From the NCBI GenBank assembly GCA_963978905.1, contig OZ022260.1:49311551-49375550 (forward strand): a stretch of 64,000 nucleotides of DNA, read 5' to 3'. The notes below the pieces were generated by a model. That model saw only the letters and a list, made by a program, of their open reading frames with translations, made no database searches and was not told the origin of the DNA. Made by a program: the position numbers and the translations under genes. Source of the stretch: Trichostrongylus colubriformis (Eukaryota > Nematoda > Chromadorea > Rhabditida > Trichostrongylidae). This document shows positions 1 to 9,946 of the stretch, piece after piece. The first letter of the stretch is position 1, and each line of letters starts with the position of its first letter.

Positions 1-424
1 CCCTTGAAATAAAGCGGTTATCACCAGAAATAAATAGTAAGGACGAACTACGTGACATTCTTCATATCTTCACTTGATCACAGTAATCATTTTTGATTAC
101 TGCATGATCTCTCTCATATCTACTGTCGTAGCTTCCTCACTATTTAAGGGTGCGACCGGGTGGGTTTATCATTTCCCGCACAATTCGTCACTGGCAGGGT
201 GGGTCACGCCAAAAATATTTTTGGGACGGGGCCTAAGCAATTATATCCTATATAATTAGCTAATAACCACAGTTTCAGGCCTGAAGAAGGCGTTATACGC
301 CGAAATATTGCAATATTTTCAAGACTTTCGAGACTTTTGAGGGGTCTTTTGAGTCTTTTGAATAAATATTTTGGAGTCGCTACTGTTTTTCAAACATCAT
401 TGTCAGTGTTCAAACAAGAATTCT
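1..424. other. Non-genic flank downstream of the tRNA array
   Basis: No coding exon is recognised. The stretch is AT-rich and has a short palindrome near 233-252 and a poly-T-rich part near 325-375. It lies on the 3' (transcript-end) side of the last tRNA in the minus-strand array. Confidence 0.5.
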
Positions 425-508
425 TGTCATCCGCAGGATTCGAACCTGCGCCCTCCGAAGAGGACTGCGACCTGAACGCAGCGCCTTAGACCACTCGGCC
501 AGAATGAC
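425..508 (-). tRNA. tRNA-Leu (anticodon CAG), copy 1 of 7
   Basis: Read on the minus strand, this 84-base gene folds as a class II tRNA. It has a 7-bp acceptor stem starting GTCATTC, a D arm containing A box TGGCCGAGTGG, anticodon stem CTGCG/CGCAG around loop TTCAGGT (anticodon CAG, reads CUG leucine codons), a long variable arm, and a T arm with B box GGTTCGAATCC. There is no intron. This is the promoter-distal copy of the array. Unlike the other six, its 3' flank has no run of four or more T within the first 20 bases, because the usual T5 tract is interrupted (AAGAATTCT on the plus strand). A Pol III terminator for this copy is therefore weak or further away. Confidence 0.97.
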
Positions 509-614
509 ACAAGGGGCAGATGTACTGCCGAGCAACGTAAGCACTAAAAGCATCAGTTACACCATATCCCGCGTCTGTTGAAGACATCATTGTCAGTGTT
601 CAGACAAAAATTCT

Positions 615-698
615 TGTCATCCGCAGGATTCGAACCTGCGCCCTCCGAAGAGGACTGCGACCTGAACGCAGCGCCTTAGACCACTCGGCCAGAATGAC
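615..698 (-). tRNA. tRNA-Leu (CAG), copy 2 of 7
   Basis: Identical in the gene body to copy 1. A T5 tract follows the 3' end on the minus strand (AAAAA on the plus strand at about 606-610), which is a normal Pol III terminator. The unit upstream of this gene (higher coordinates) is the 193-base spacer type with the insertion ACTACTCAAAGC. Confidence 0.97.
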
Positions 699-807
699 AC
701 CACACGCAGGTGTACTGACGAGCAACGTAAGCACTACTCAAAGCATCAGTTGCACCATATCCCGCGTCTGTTGAAGACATCATTGTCAGTGTTCGGACAA
801 AAATTTC

Positions 808-891
808 TGTCATCCGCAGGATTCGAACCTGCGCCCTCCGAAGAGGACTGCGACCTGAACGCAGCGCCTTAGACCACTCGGCCAGAATGAC
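808..891 (-). tRNA. tRNA-Leu (CAG), copy 3 of 7
   Basis: Gene body identical to copies 1 and 2, with A and B boxes intact. A T5 terminator lies just 3' on the minus strand. The 5' flank on the minus strand is the AAGGGGCAG-type spacer also seen next to copies 1 and 6. Confidence 0.97.
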
Positions 892-997
892 ACAAGGGGC
901 AGATGTACTGCCGAGCAACGTAAGCACTAAAAGCATCAGTTACACCATATCCCGCTTCTGTTGAAGACATCACTGTCAGTGTTCAGACAAAAATTCT

Positions 998-1081
998 TGT
1001 CATCCGCAGGATTCGAACCTGCGCCCTCCGAAGAGGACTGCGGCCTGAACGCAGCACCTTAGACCACTCGGCCAGAATGAC
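998..1081 (-). tRNA. tRNA-Leu (CAG), variant copy 4 of 7
   Basis: This is the only copy with substitutions in the gene body. Plus-strand 1043 (A to G) changes the last anticodon-loop base from T to C. Plus-strand 1056 (G to A) turns a D-stem G-C pair into G-U. The anticodon CAG, both promoter boxes and the T5 terminator remain, so it may still be functional, or it may be an early decaying copy. Confidence 0.95.
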
Positions 1082-1187
1082 ACAATTTGCAGATGTACTG
1101 CCGAGCAACGTAAGCACTAAAAGCATCAGTTGCACCAAATCCCGCGTCTGTTGAAGACATCATTGTCAGTGTTCGGACAAAAATTCC

Positions 1188-1271
1188 TGTCATCCGCAGG
1201 ATTCGAACCTGCGCCCTCCGAAGAGGACTGCGACCTGAACGCAGCGCCTTAGACCACTCGGCCAGAATGAC
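1188..1271 (-). tRNA. tRNA-Leu (CAG), copy 5 of 7
   Basis: Consensus gene body and a T5 tract at the 3' end. The 5' spacer is the 193-base type with ACTACTCAAAGC, as in the unit above copy 2. Confidence 0.97.
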
Positions 1272-1380
1272 ACGACATGCAGTTGTACTGATGAGCAACG
1301 TAAGCACTACTCAAAGCATCAGTTGCACCAAATCCCGCGTCTGTTGAAGACATCATTGTCAGTGTTCAGACAAAAATTCT

Positions 1381-1464
1381 TGTCATCCGCAGGATTCGAA
1401 CCTGCGCCCTCCGAAGAGGACTGCGACCTGAACGCAGCGCCTTAGACCACTCGGCCAGAATGAC
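1381..1464 (-). tRNA. tRNA-Leu (CAG), copy 6 of 7
   Basis: Consensus gene body with T5 terminator. The 5' spacer is the AAGGGGCAG type shared with copies 1 and 3. Confidence 0.97.
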
Positions 1465-1570
1465 ACAAGGGGCAGATGTACTGCCGAGCAACGTAAGCAC
1501 TAAAAGCATCAGTTACACCAAATCCTGCGTCTGTTGAAGACATCATTGTCAGTGTTCAGACAAAAAATCC

Positions 1571-1654
1571 TGTCATCCGCAGGATTCGAACCTGCGCCCT
1601 CCGAAGAGGACTGCGACCTGAACGCAGCGCCTTAGACCACTCGGCCAGAATGAC
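1571..1654 (-). tRNA. tRNA-Leu (CAG), copy 7 of 7 (first in transcription order)
   Basis: Consensus gene body with the longest terminator of the set (T6). The upstream spacer homology continues to about 1735 and then stops, which marks the edge of the amplified unit. Confidence 0.97.
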
Positions 1655-2189
1655 ACGCCATGCGGATGTACTGCCGAGCAACGTAAGCACTAACAGCATC
1701 AGTTGCACCACATCCCGCGTCTGTTGAAGACATCAATGTCTCTATTCAGGCATTGTTTACGTTTCTGTCACTTTCGTACATCCCTCAATCAGTTAACATA
1801 TTTGACATTTAGCAAGTCAGTTTGAGATTGTACTTCCTCTGAACTGGTCGTCCATATTGAAGTAGGACATCACCCTATGATGAGGTAAAAGTATCTCTTT
1901 TAAATTTATGCTGGATGTCTTTAGTTTTTAAGAGGGGCGGCTGTCCTATTCCCGCTTCCTAGCTCTTGAGGTCTTCTTCCGAATACGGCTGGGACAGGAA
2001 GTTGGTGTCGCGGCGTCCGTCGTGCGACGCTATGAGTGGGAGTTTCGCGCACCATTGGTTCATTTCTATCTCAGAGGCGGCGTCTTCCGCATTGGTATTG
2101 TCGCATGTCTTCAGTATCCAACGAATATCCAACGCCGTTCCGACCTGGGATTCGTCGCGTCACGTCCCGTACGCGGATTTTCTGTTCTC
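1655..2189. other. Intergenic, with one possible unrecognised minus-strand exon
   Basis: After the last array spacer (to about 1738) there is ordinary intergenic sequence. Positions 1964-2173 on the minus strand are open without stops and end in TAG at 1964. A possible acceptor (AATCCCAG) lies inside, near 2145. The translation is acidic near its end (SQPYSEEDLKS) and matches nothing I recognise. The plus strand is also open in two frames here, which lowers the value of the open frame as evidence. Confidence 0.25.
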
Positions 2190-2509
2190 TATGGCATACA
2201 ACGGAAGTGGTGTAGGGATAGGTGGCGCGCTCCCCACTCTCATGGTGCCGGGATCAAATCCCGCATCAACGCCCGCCCAGGTCAACCAAGCCTTCCATCC
2301 CTCCGGAGTCGGCAAATTGGTACCAGAATCGTCTGGGAGGATAAAAGCACTGACTTGTACATCGACTGGCCACCGCAAGTCATTGTATAGGCCACATCAC
2401 ATTCACCTGCCATCACGATTCTGAATGGAGCTAGTATGTGTGGCGCATCCCAGAAAGGGATTGATTAACGCCAAAAAGACTTTATCCTTCAACTTTTATG
2501 GCATACAAC
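2190..2509 (+). mobile_element. tRNA-derived SINE, copy A, with 13 bp target-site duplication
   Basis: The element spans 2203-2496. It is flanked by the exact 13-base direct repeat TATGGCATACAAC at 2190-2202 and 2497-2509. Near its 5' end are an A-box-like TGGTGTAGGGATAGG (2208-2222) and a B-box-like GGGATCAAATCCC (2250-2262), the internal Pol III promoter arrangement of a tRNA. The 3' end runs into TTTATCCTT, a short form of the (ATCCTTT)n tail seen in other copies. Promoter boxes, a simple-repeat tail and a target-site duplication together indicate insertion by target-primed reverse transcription, with enzymes supplied by a LINE. Three more copies occur in this window. Confidence 0.88.
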
Positions 2510-4320
2510 AGTCTACCTATTCGGGGTGTGAATGGGGAGAAATTTGCTACAGCATGACTTCTCCTACCTGTCGTTCTATAATCATGCGACCCCATCATAT
2601 AGTTGAATCTGACGTGCTACTCGATCCATAACCATGATTGGTGGTATCGTGAACAGCAAGAACGATCGACGCTTTAAAATCATATGTGGAGCCATGCTTT
2701 GACGGCCTTTCTCCCTCCCTTTTACTGGTAGTTTCTTTGAAACACTTGACCAAGCTTGAATGTACAAATGTCTGAGCTTGCCCTCTGAGAATGTAGACGT
2801 TCAAATTTTTTACAACACACCCTCGCATTGACAGTGCGAGCTGATTTGATAAGCTTTGTCGCGTGAAGCGAAATACCCCAGTCATCTTTGCGCTGATAGT
2901 GCTCAGTTACAACATTGCTTTAGGTAGTTGCACCAGACGCCAAGAGCTGTCCGACACTCCATTTGACACGTTGTAGTTGCTCCCATCAGTCGCTAGTCCT
3001 AGTGAATAATTCTTAACCTAAAAAATATGGTTTTACCAGTTCGGCTATCGCACAGTAGCAAGATAGGATTCTGTGATGTGGAAATCGCCGAAGTTGACAA
3101 TCCGAGTTTGAACTTCTCAAACGGTAGTAAGGTAGCTGAAACAGACAGTTATGTATGAGGGGATGCACACTTTCGAGTAAGCTGTACATTTGATGAAACG
3201 AGTTACACCGACTCAACAAGCCTTCCTTTTAAGTGAAATTGGATAAGGTGTAAAAAACTAGAAATTACCATGAAGTCACATCAACATGTTGGAGAGCAAA
3301 AGAACTGCTAGTTATTAGTAGTTCGAGGTGATCCAACCACGGGCGACGAATAAAGTAAATGCAGAGGCAGACGCCTTTAGTTACCGCCAGGCCAGTAATA
3401 ATCCCTCCACAGTCTTTTTATTAGTGATAACTAAACTAGACTGCGTCCCTGCATTCAAACAATCTTTCTACCTCTCTACACACCTCTCAATATACTTTTT
3501 AAGCTGACAGTGAACTAGTAGTTGTAAGGAGTTCTCGCTAGCTGATGGAAAGATTGCCACATGGAATACGTGAAACTCTGTAGAGAAAGAATGGAAAATG
3601 GAGAGAGGCTAAGCGTCAGAGAAGGAGAAGGAGAGTGTGTTTGGAGAGAGTGCTAGGCAGTAGAGACACATGGCAGAACGTGGCAGCATGATATGGCCAT
3701 GCTAGATAAGATATGGCATAACTCCAGTGATGTGGGGTAGGAATGATGGCAGCAGTACTGTGACAGGTTGTTGACACCTCGATTACGTTGAGAGGTGTTG
3801 ACCCATGCTGACCCAAGTTAAGCAGCACCATATCCCACTCTAATGCAGGAGAATCACTAGCTACATTAGTGCTACGAGGTGTAGTGGTCCTGGTGCTGCC
3901 TATGAACTGTGAGGTCAAGGGTTTGGTATCGGTCTACATTATAGGTTTTGCCCACTACGATGAAAAGTGCCAATTGAATTGCTCCAATCTTCACTTTCGC
4001 TATCCAAATGGCCACCTTTTGCGATGCGTCTAGCCCTTCCTCAAAAAATACATCCTGGGCTCCAGCGCGAACGTGGGAGCGATGGCACTCACCGCCACAG
4101 TAAACTTACTTTAATTTAACATCTTAATCCATATTTTCTGGTTCACCTTTCATATAGTTTCGAAATAATATACATCAATTGAATGTTTCTCAATATGATG
4201 CAATAAATATAAAGAACAGAACAATTTTTCAAGGTTTTCCAATGCTGCAGGAATCTCCTTACAGCCTAATATATTGATTTGAATATAGGCACGATGTGGG
4301 TGCTGTAAAGGGCAGAGCGC
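2510..4320. other. Intergenic, no gene recognised
   Basis: Only short open frames occur, none with a recognisable domain or a consistent set of splice sites. The part near 3600-3920 is open for about 100 codons on the minus strand but has biased, low-information composition. Confidence 0.4.
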
Positions 4321-4724
4321 AAAGGCACATCACGTGTTAATCAGTTTGGTGTTTTAATTTCTTGAGGCAAGTAGGTCCTTGGATAACTGCTCAGACTGAA
4401 TCTTTGTTGCGGCTGCACGGTGCAGCCTCACGGTGTTGTGTCTGCTTGAACACCGCCGATCCACTTTCACCCAACCAAATCACACCTGACCTTCGGCGAA
4501 CAAATTTCCAATGTGGAAGCTTCCTTCGTCATGGAAATGGCCGTTGCGTTCAATTATCTTCTATTATCGCAAGTTGCCCTCTCCACGTCAGCGCCACGTT
4601 GGAAATTTGTTCGTCTTCGACAGGTGTGATGTGGTTGGGAAAGATTCAGTCTGAGCAGTTATCTAAGGACCTACTTGCCCCATGAAATTAAACCACTGAA
4701 CTGATTCTCGCGTGGTGTGCCTTT
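4321..4724. mobile_element. Foldback/MITE-like element with long inverted arms
   Basis: The ends AAAGGCAC and GTGCCTTT are inverted. The arms stay complementary for about 85 bases (left arm 4321-4405 against right arm 4640-4724), including the shared string GATAACTGCTCAGACTGAAT. They resume further in (CCCAACCAAATCACACCTG on the left and its complement on the right). A stretch of about 64 bases near 4406-4470 is present in the left arm only. No transposase is encoded. Superfamily and target duplication are unclear. Confidence 0.75.
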
Positions 4725-4790
4725 AAGATAAAACTAGCCAACGATCAAGTGCATTGTCGTTTCCAGAGCACTTATTGCTGTATTCTGTAG

Positions 4791-4798
4791 ATGCAAAT
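4791..4798 (+). promoter_or_regulatory. POU octamer ATGCAAAT next to the divergent POU gene
   Basis: A perfect octamer, the classic POU-protein site, lies 60-67 bases upstream of the first recognised exon of the POU gene at 4858. It fits autoregulation, but an 8-mer is expected about twice by chance in this window over both strands. Confidence 0.3.
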
Positions 4799-4857
4799 GT
4801 CGTGTGGTGTTCGGAGCCGATGGAACATGCTTCTGTTCATATTCTCGTCTCCTAACA

Positions 4858-7800
4858 ATGCAGTCCATTGATGACCTGGAGCAGTTCGTCGCTGAGTTCA
4901 AGAAACGGCGAGTTGCGCTCGGGTTCGTTCAATCTGTGAGCTGTTGAGAATACTCTTTCAAGTATCGTACACCTTCGTTAGAAAATCCTTTATTCCATCT
5001 CTGTAATACAATCAACCTGCTGGGCAGGATGAGTTTGATATTAGGTTCGTGCACAGATCTTGCGAGACTTTCATATATTGTGGACTCTTTGCTTCTGATA
5101 TGCCGATACGCTTCTCTGAATGGGAGCACTCAGAGAAAAGGCTTGCAGGGCAGCCCCAACGCTCTGTCAATGCTCCGAAGTTGTCACTTCAGAAAATTTT
5201 CCTGTGCATTTTTGTTGACCTTAGGTGTGGTTTAGTAAGCGGCTTCCCTCCTCTTACGTTACTATTTCTAGATTCTGCCAGTCTCCGCACTATCTCATAC
5301 CGTGTTCTAATTTTTAATTTTGGCCTCGCTTTTAAAGACAGTGATAGGGGTAATGTGGATAATGAGTACTCCTTAATTGATTCACGCAAATGAAAGCTAT
5401 TGGTGTAAAAAGACTAGACGTGGCAAAATTCCCGATGAGAACGAGTGCCCCGGGGCCTTATAGGAACCGTTTTCTTCAACAGCCGCCACTTGTTTTATGG
5501 CTCTTTTGAGGATGAATGACGGGAAAGGGGCCTTATTCCTTGAGTTCTTGACTGCTTCATTGTGCTTTTCCTTCATGTTTGCACTATTAAACACGTCGAG
5601 CTTCATATTTAATAATCTTTCCATAATCGGTCCGAATTTCCACTATCACTGCCTATAAAGTCGTGGGAATCACCTGGGCTGCTTCTTGTCCCTCAGTTTT
5701 AGTCATCTGTTTCCCGTTTCCAGTCCCTACCGGAACCACATTACGGATTCCTGGTTCAAGCTCTGTCACAGCGAAAGCTTCACCTACTGTGGGATCTTCC
5801 ATAGCCCATGCCATTACTGACAACCACACTTTTCTCCGGTACTCTCAGGACCGAACTCAGGAATACGATAGGTACTCGTGCAATTTTTGCACGAGTACCA
5901 TTCGTATTTGCGCGCCCCGTCCATTGTAGGCGAAGCTTAAAGGCAGCTTTCGGGAAAATCCGGATGAAAAGTTAAGGAAGTAGTGAATATGAAAGCCGAG
6001 ATGTCTAGTAACAGGACGGTGGAGAAAAAACGGATGGAAATGGCTAAAAACTCGAGAAGTAGGACCTCTTCCCACCGTTGGTTCTAGGCGCGGACGACCT
6101 TTCCGTCAAGACGCGGGTAGTTCGCATAGGTTTTCCACTGGCACTACCGAGACGTAATCATGAAGGGATGTTCGGAAATGCGACAGCATCTATTTTCATG
6201 TAGTGAGCTTCAAGCTAAAAGTGAGAAAGCGCGCTGCGATACTTTCAACCCTGCCGATCTCCTTGACCAACTATACCTTGACCAACCACTAATCACGTCG
6301 CTAGGAGGCGGGCTGCCCTTGTCCAAGGCGGCTTGCCCTGACGAGGCCGCCTCCGCCACAGCTGAAGGGGGCGCCTTTTGCGGGGGATTTCGCCTTAGAT
6401 CGGCCTTTCAGCCCCGTAATTTTAAAGTGCATGCCTTCTTTTGGCGTTCCCTGTGACCCATATTATCGCGAACACTGTCTTTAACTTAGTTCATATGTGC
6501 CACTTACCTCTTGTCCCTGCCCATCCCAAACCTGGCCTCATCTCCACTTCATGAAGCGTTTATTTATGGTAGGGATGATATCGATATAGTGTTCGACTTG
6601 TCTATTCTTGGCATATGTGACCTGGTCAAGGAGCGTAAATTGTGATGTGGCTGGAGTGTGAGAATCATGGAGGTTCCTCTGACACGTTCCGAAAAACTAT
6701 CTGCGCTAAATCCTGTTATAACTGCATGTGGGAACTCTCATGTCCACTTCCAAGGAATCACTTGCGAGTGATTCCTTCAAATGTCCCGTTATTTTTCAAA
6801 ATCATCATTCCACTAATGAGCCTTCTCCGCTCAGTCTGATCCTTTCAGATTCACACAGCGAGAAGTTGGAAGCGCCATCTCACCAGCATCGAAATATTCG
6901 CAAACAACCATTTCTCGTTTCGAAAGTCGAGCACTCTCCATCAAGGTAGCCTCCAGTGTTCACTCTTATCCAGCTCTTCTTCGTAATCGACGACTTTTCT
7001 CACAGAACATGTGCAGAATGAAGGCGCTACTCAGCGAATGGTTGAGCACTGTGGATGATTCTTACAAGAAACCACCAGTGGCCTTCTCACAACTGGAACT
7101 TTGTAGACGCAAAGCTCGTAAATCGAGAACAAGTTTCGGGGTGGGCACATTTTTTGCTGGTTTTTTTTTTGAGTGCGTCTAGTAGACAAAAATTGAGCAA
7201 CCCGCAATGAATTGGAGCGCTGTTCTTCTCTTTCAAATATTCAATAAGTCATGTGTGCAGTGTATACCTGTTGTCAGCTACAACCTTTTCTACAACATTC
7301 ACTGAATGGTTGACCCAGAACGTGCGCCACTTTTTTATAAATTGCTTTTTATCGAAAGCACTGCCGTTTATTTCAAATAGGATCTTTTCCTTCTATATAT
7401 TCTTTGTGTAACATTGTTTTACTTAGCATTCAAAGATTTCCCCTCAACCCATCAAGAAAAGATTTTGCTGTTATTTCTACTGCGATTCAGGTTAATTTTA
7501 GGGTCATGTAGCAGATGTGAAGTTGGCATATTTCACAACTATTTTTCAGCAAAAATCTACAAGATACGGTCAATCATGTGGCCTCGCCCTACTCACTACT
7601 CCTGAAAACGGCAGTCTGTATCGGCCCCATCCTAAAAGGTCAAAGAATGGAACACATTGATTTGCAGAGCAGCTAATCTCCTTTCAAGTAATATATGATG
7701 TGCTGCATGAAATTATATTGAGACAGGAAAAAATTTCATTCCAAAATGTATGTCCTCGGTGATGTTCTCATGTTCGAGGATAGAGTTTCAATTTGACTAC

Positions 7801-9884
7801 CTATTGGTCCAGTAACCGTGTATAGCACCCTGAGCTTTAGCGTAGCTCTTTGACATGTGTATGCGCAACACCTTTGCAGACAAGCTGTATCGGATGGGCA
7901 ACATTTCTACCCCACACTGCTGTGAGTAGATGGTAAAGCTCTGAAGAGCAGCTATTTACTTTGTCACGAGATAATGAAAACAAGCACAGTGATCAACAGC
8001 GCTGAGACTGGATCTAACGCACCGTTTTGCACCACTGCGGATTTCCATTTGGGTGCTATGGTGATGAGAGCCACCGATGACATGTTTTCACCTAAGCCTA
8101 GAGGTGGAGCAATTTCATCCTTCGTCCACTGAGGCTCTGACACGCCTCGGTATGAAGCTGGCCACTCGAAGATCCTTCGAGATGCTTAGATGCGCAGCTT
8201 TTCACAAGATGCCCTAACCACCTCTTTGCGATGGTCATTTTATGCTTTAAGAAAACTGCACAAATGAAGATGGAACAAAGTTTCGCCGTGGAGTGCTGGC
8301 CAAATTCGTCCACTATAGCAAGGTTGGCAGACGAATTGAAACTCAATTACGAGGTAATCGCTGTATGCCGCTTCCATTCACCCCAAGACACGAAGCATAC
8401 GCGCAGATACAATATAAGGCCCCTAATGATATACCAAGTGCACAACAAGTGTTTAGCCTTTTCTCCAAAAATTATGCTCCTTTCCTGCAGGAAACCGGCC
8501 AGAAAGCTTGTAGTATGATATTATCGACTGGTGATCCGAAGCTTTCTATTCGTACTCGTGACTGAGAAATGCTCCCTGTTGCACCATGAAGTATCTGTGG
8601 GATTTCCTGGACGGCACGAAAAAGCTTCTTCGTCACAAAACCATTCCATTCTATGCCGGTGATGTTAAAAAGATAGCTCCGGTGGAGATTTGCATGTTCC
8701 TACATATCGGTATAATGTTTCGTTACTAGCAGACTCCTACGGACAATGATGGTCAATACTTCCTGATTACTATGAACTCGTATTGAACCACAACATATGG
8801 GGTAAGAGGGAAAACTTGTCACATGCGCCATGCGAATGTGATGATGACGTGTACATTCCCCTATAGAGAGCTGTTGAAATTGAATTATGATTTTTTGACT
8901 TTGAATTTTTCATTCCAAGTCAATTCGGTTTCGGCTACGTTCTCTGAGAATGACTGTTGACCACTTAAAATCTTCAGAATAATCGGATTTGTGAATACTT
9001 ACAAATCGGTATTACTGACCGATCAAATGACAAAAAAACAAAATCTTAGGATTACTCGTGTATTTTGTTGAAGATAAGGGCATCAGCGCGTAGGTGGCGT
9101 AGTGACAGGTGGCACGCACTCGTGTTCTCATGTGCAGGAATCAAATACCGCAATAACATAGGACAACCAACTCTTCCATCCATCCGGGGTAGATGATTGG
9201 TACCACACACTGGGAGAGTACAAGCATTGCTTTGTACATCAGCAAGTCATTGTATAGGCCAAATCGGGTTCACCTTCCACCACAGTTCGTAATGAAACTA
9301 GGATGCGTGGCACATTCCTAGGAAGAGATTGATTAATGCCGAAAACTTTATCCTTTATCCTTTTTTTTACTCCCGTGCCCCTCCATCCATTCTTGGATTT
9401 AAACGCTACTGCCACCTTATGACATCACCTTAACACAATTCGACATACCCTGAAAAAACGCACACTGACCTGAACAAAGATGGAATTCCATTGAAAACGT
9501 TCCACGAGTAGTGCATTTCTTCAGTCAGTGTTCCACATTCCCTCAGTCTTTGAGCCACCTAAGTTTAACTATTTATTCAAGTTCTATCGGCTCATCTATT
9601 ACGTTTCACTCGCTCATTAATTTAGTAAGATATTCATCTAATCTTTCGCTTGGATGACTTTTCAGGTAGTGCGAGTGTGGTTCTGCAACCGACGACGTAA
9701 ACGCAATCGAGAACGTGAAGAGGCCGCCATTCCCTTGCCTCGGGCCGCATTTCTTGCTGGGAACCCAGTTTCCACTATGATGAATGACGATTTCTCAGCA
9801 ACCCAGAGATCAGCGCTCTCCTCGTGCGACCCCTACCCGTTGGAAGAACTGAGCGTCGCTTCTGAATTCATCCCATTTCAGTAA
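4858..9884 (+). CDS. Divergent POU-homeodomain transcription factor
   Basis: Five exons: 4858-4922, 6849-6945, 7006-7140, 8252-8353 and 9666-9884. They join in phase to about 205 codons. Residues about 4-75 form the POU-specific domain: DDLEQF, KKRRVALGFTQREVG, then SQTTISRFE with the DNA-contacting Q, T and R kept, then NMCRMK. Residues about 90-149 are the POU homeodomain, from RKSRTSFG to [10 protein letters not shown], with the POU-type cysteine and the invariant N of the recognition helix. The C-terminal tail is short and ends EFIPFQ. All four intron positions and phases match ceh-6 at 20688, but the protein is much more diverged and lacks two residues in the POU-specific loop. CTCCTAACAATGCAG before the first exon looks like a splice acceptor, so the true start may be upstream and the ATG at 4858 only an internal in-frame codon. 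The second intron is 60 bases and the others are 1.1-1.9 kb. It may be the ceh-18-type POU gene or a lineage-specific paralogue. This cannot be settled by eye. Confidence 0.85.
4923..6848 (+). other. Intron 1 of the divergent POU gene
   Basis: No further exon is recognised. It contains a perfect 13-bp hairpin at 5871-5899 and, near 6018-6090, a stretch resembling 62308-62400. Short open frames on both strands show no domain. Confidence 0.5.
5871..5899. repeat. Perfect 13-bp hairpin with TTT loop
   Basis: GGTACTCGTGCAA is followed by TTT and the exact reverse complement of the arm. It lies inside intron 1 of the divergent POU gene. It is too short for a typical miRNA precursor. Its role is unknown. 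Confidence 0.8.
8354..9665 (+). other. Intron 4 of the divergent POU gene, with unexplained open frames
   Basis: Besides SINE copy B, the intron holds an open stretch at 8293-8565 (beginning within exon 4 in another frame, ending LSIRTRD) and a 47-codon frame at 8587-8730 starting MKYLWDFLDGTKKLL. Neither matches a family I recognise. They could be a decayed insertion or chance. Confidence 0.35.
9093..9370 (+). mobile_element. tRNA-derived SINE, copy B (diverged)
   Basis: The A box TGGCGTAGTGACAGG at 9095-9109 is the best match to a tRNA A box among the four copies. The B box is damaged (GGAATCAAATACC). The body aligns to copy A over its length, and the tail is TTTATCCTTTATCCTTTT. No clear target duplication is visible. 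It lies inside the last intron of the divergent POU gene and is older than copies A and C. Confidence 0.8.
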
Positions 9885-9940
9885 AATTTCAACCACAATA
9901 TTATGGTCATTCTCCAAAGAGGTTTATAAAACTGCTATTG

Positions 9941-9946
9941 AATAAA
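9941..9946 (+). terminator. Polyadenylation signal AATAAA of the divergent POU gene
   Basis: A canonical AATAAA lies 57 bases after the stop codon ending at 9884, a typical distance for a short nematode 3' UTR. Confidence 0.65.

Larger units (their letters stand above)
393..1738 (-). repeat. Tandem array of seven ~190 bp tRNA-Leu units
   Basis: Gene starts are spaced 190, 193, 190, 190, 193 and 190 bases apart. Each unit is an 84-base tRNA plus a conserved spacer containing the common strings GAGCAACGTAAGCACT and GTCTGTTGAAGACATCA. The 193-base units carry a 3-base insertion. Spacers fall into a few types that are not in simple order, as expected from unequal crossing-over plus gene conversion. 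Confidence 0.95.

Noticed and set aside
676..1307. Minus-strand open frames of 82-86 codons repeated across the tRNA array
   Set aside because: They read through tRNA genes and their spacers. The repeated peptide is an artefact of the tandem array.
1966..2424. 152- and 122-codon plus-strand open frames
   Set aside because: They run into the SINE body, and the strand is open in more than one frame. No splice structure or domain supports a protein.
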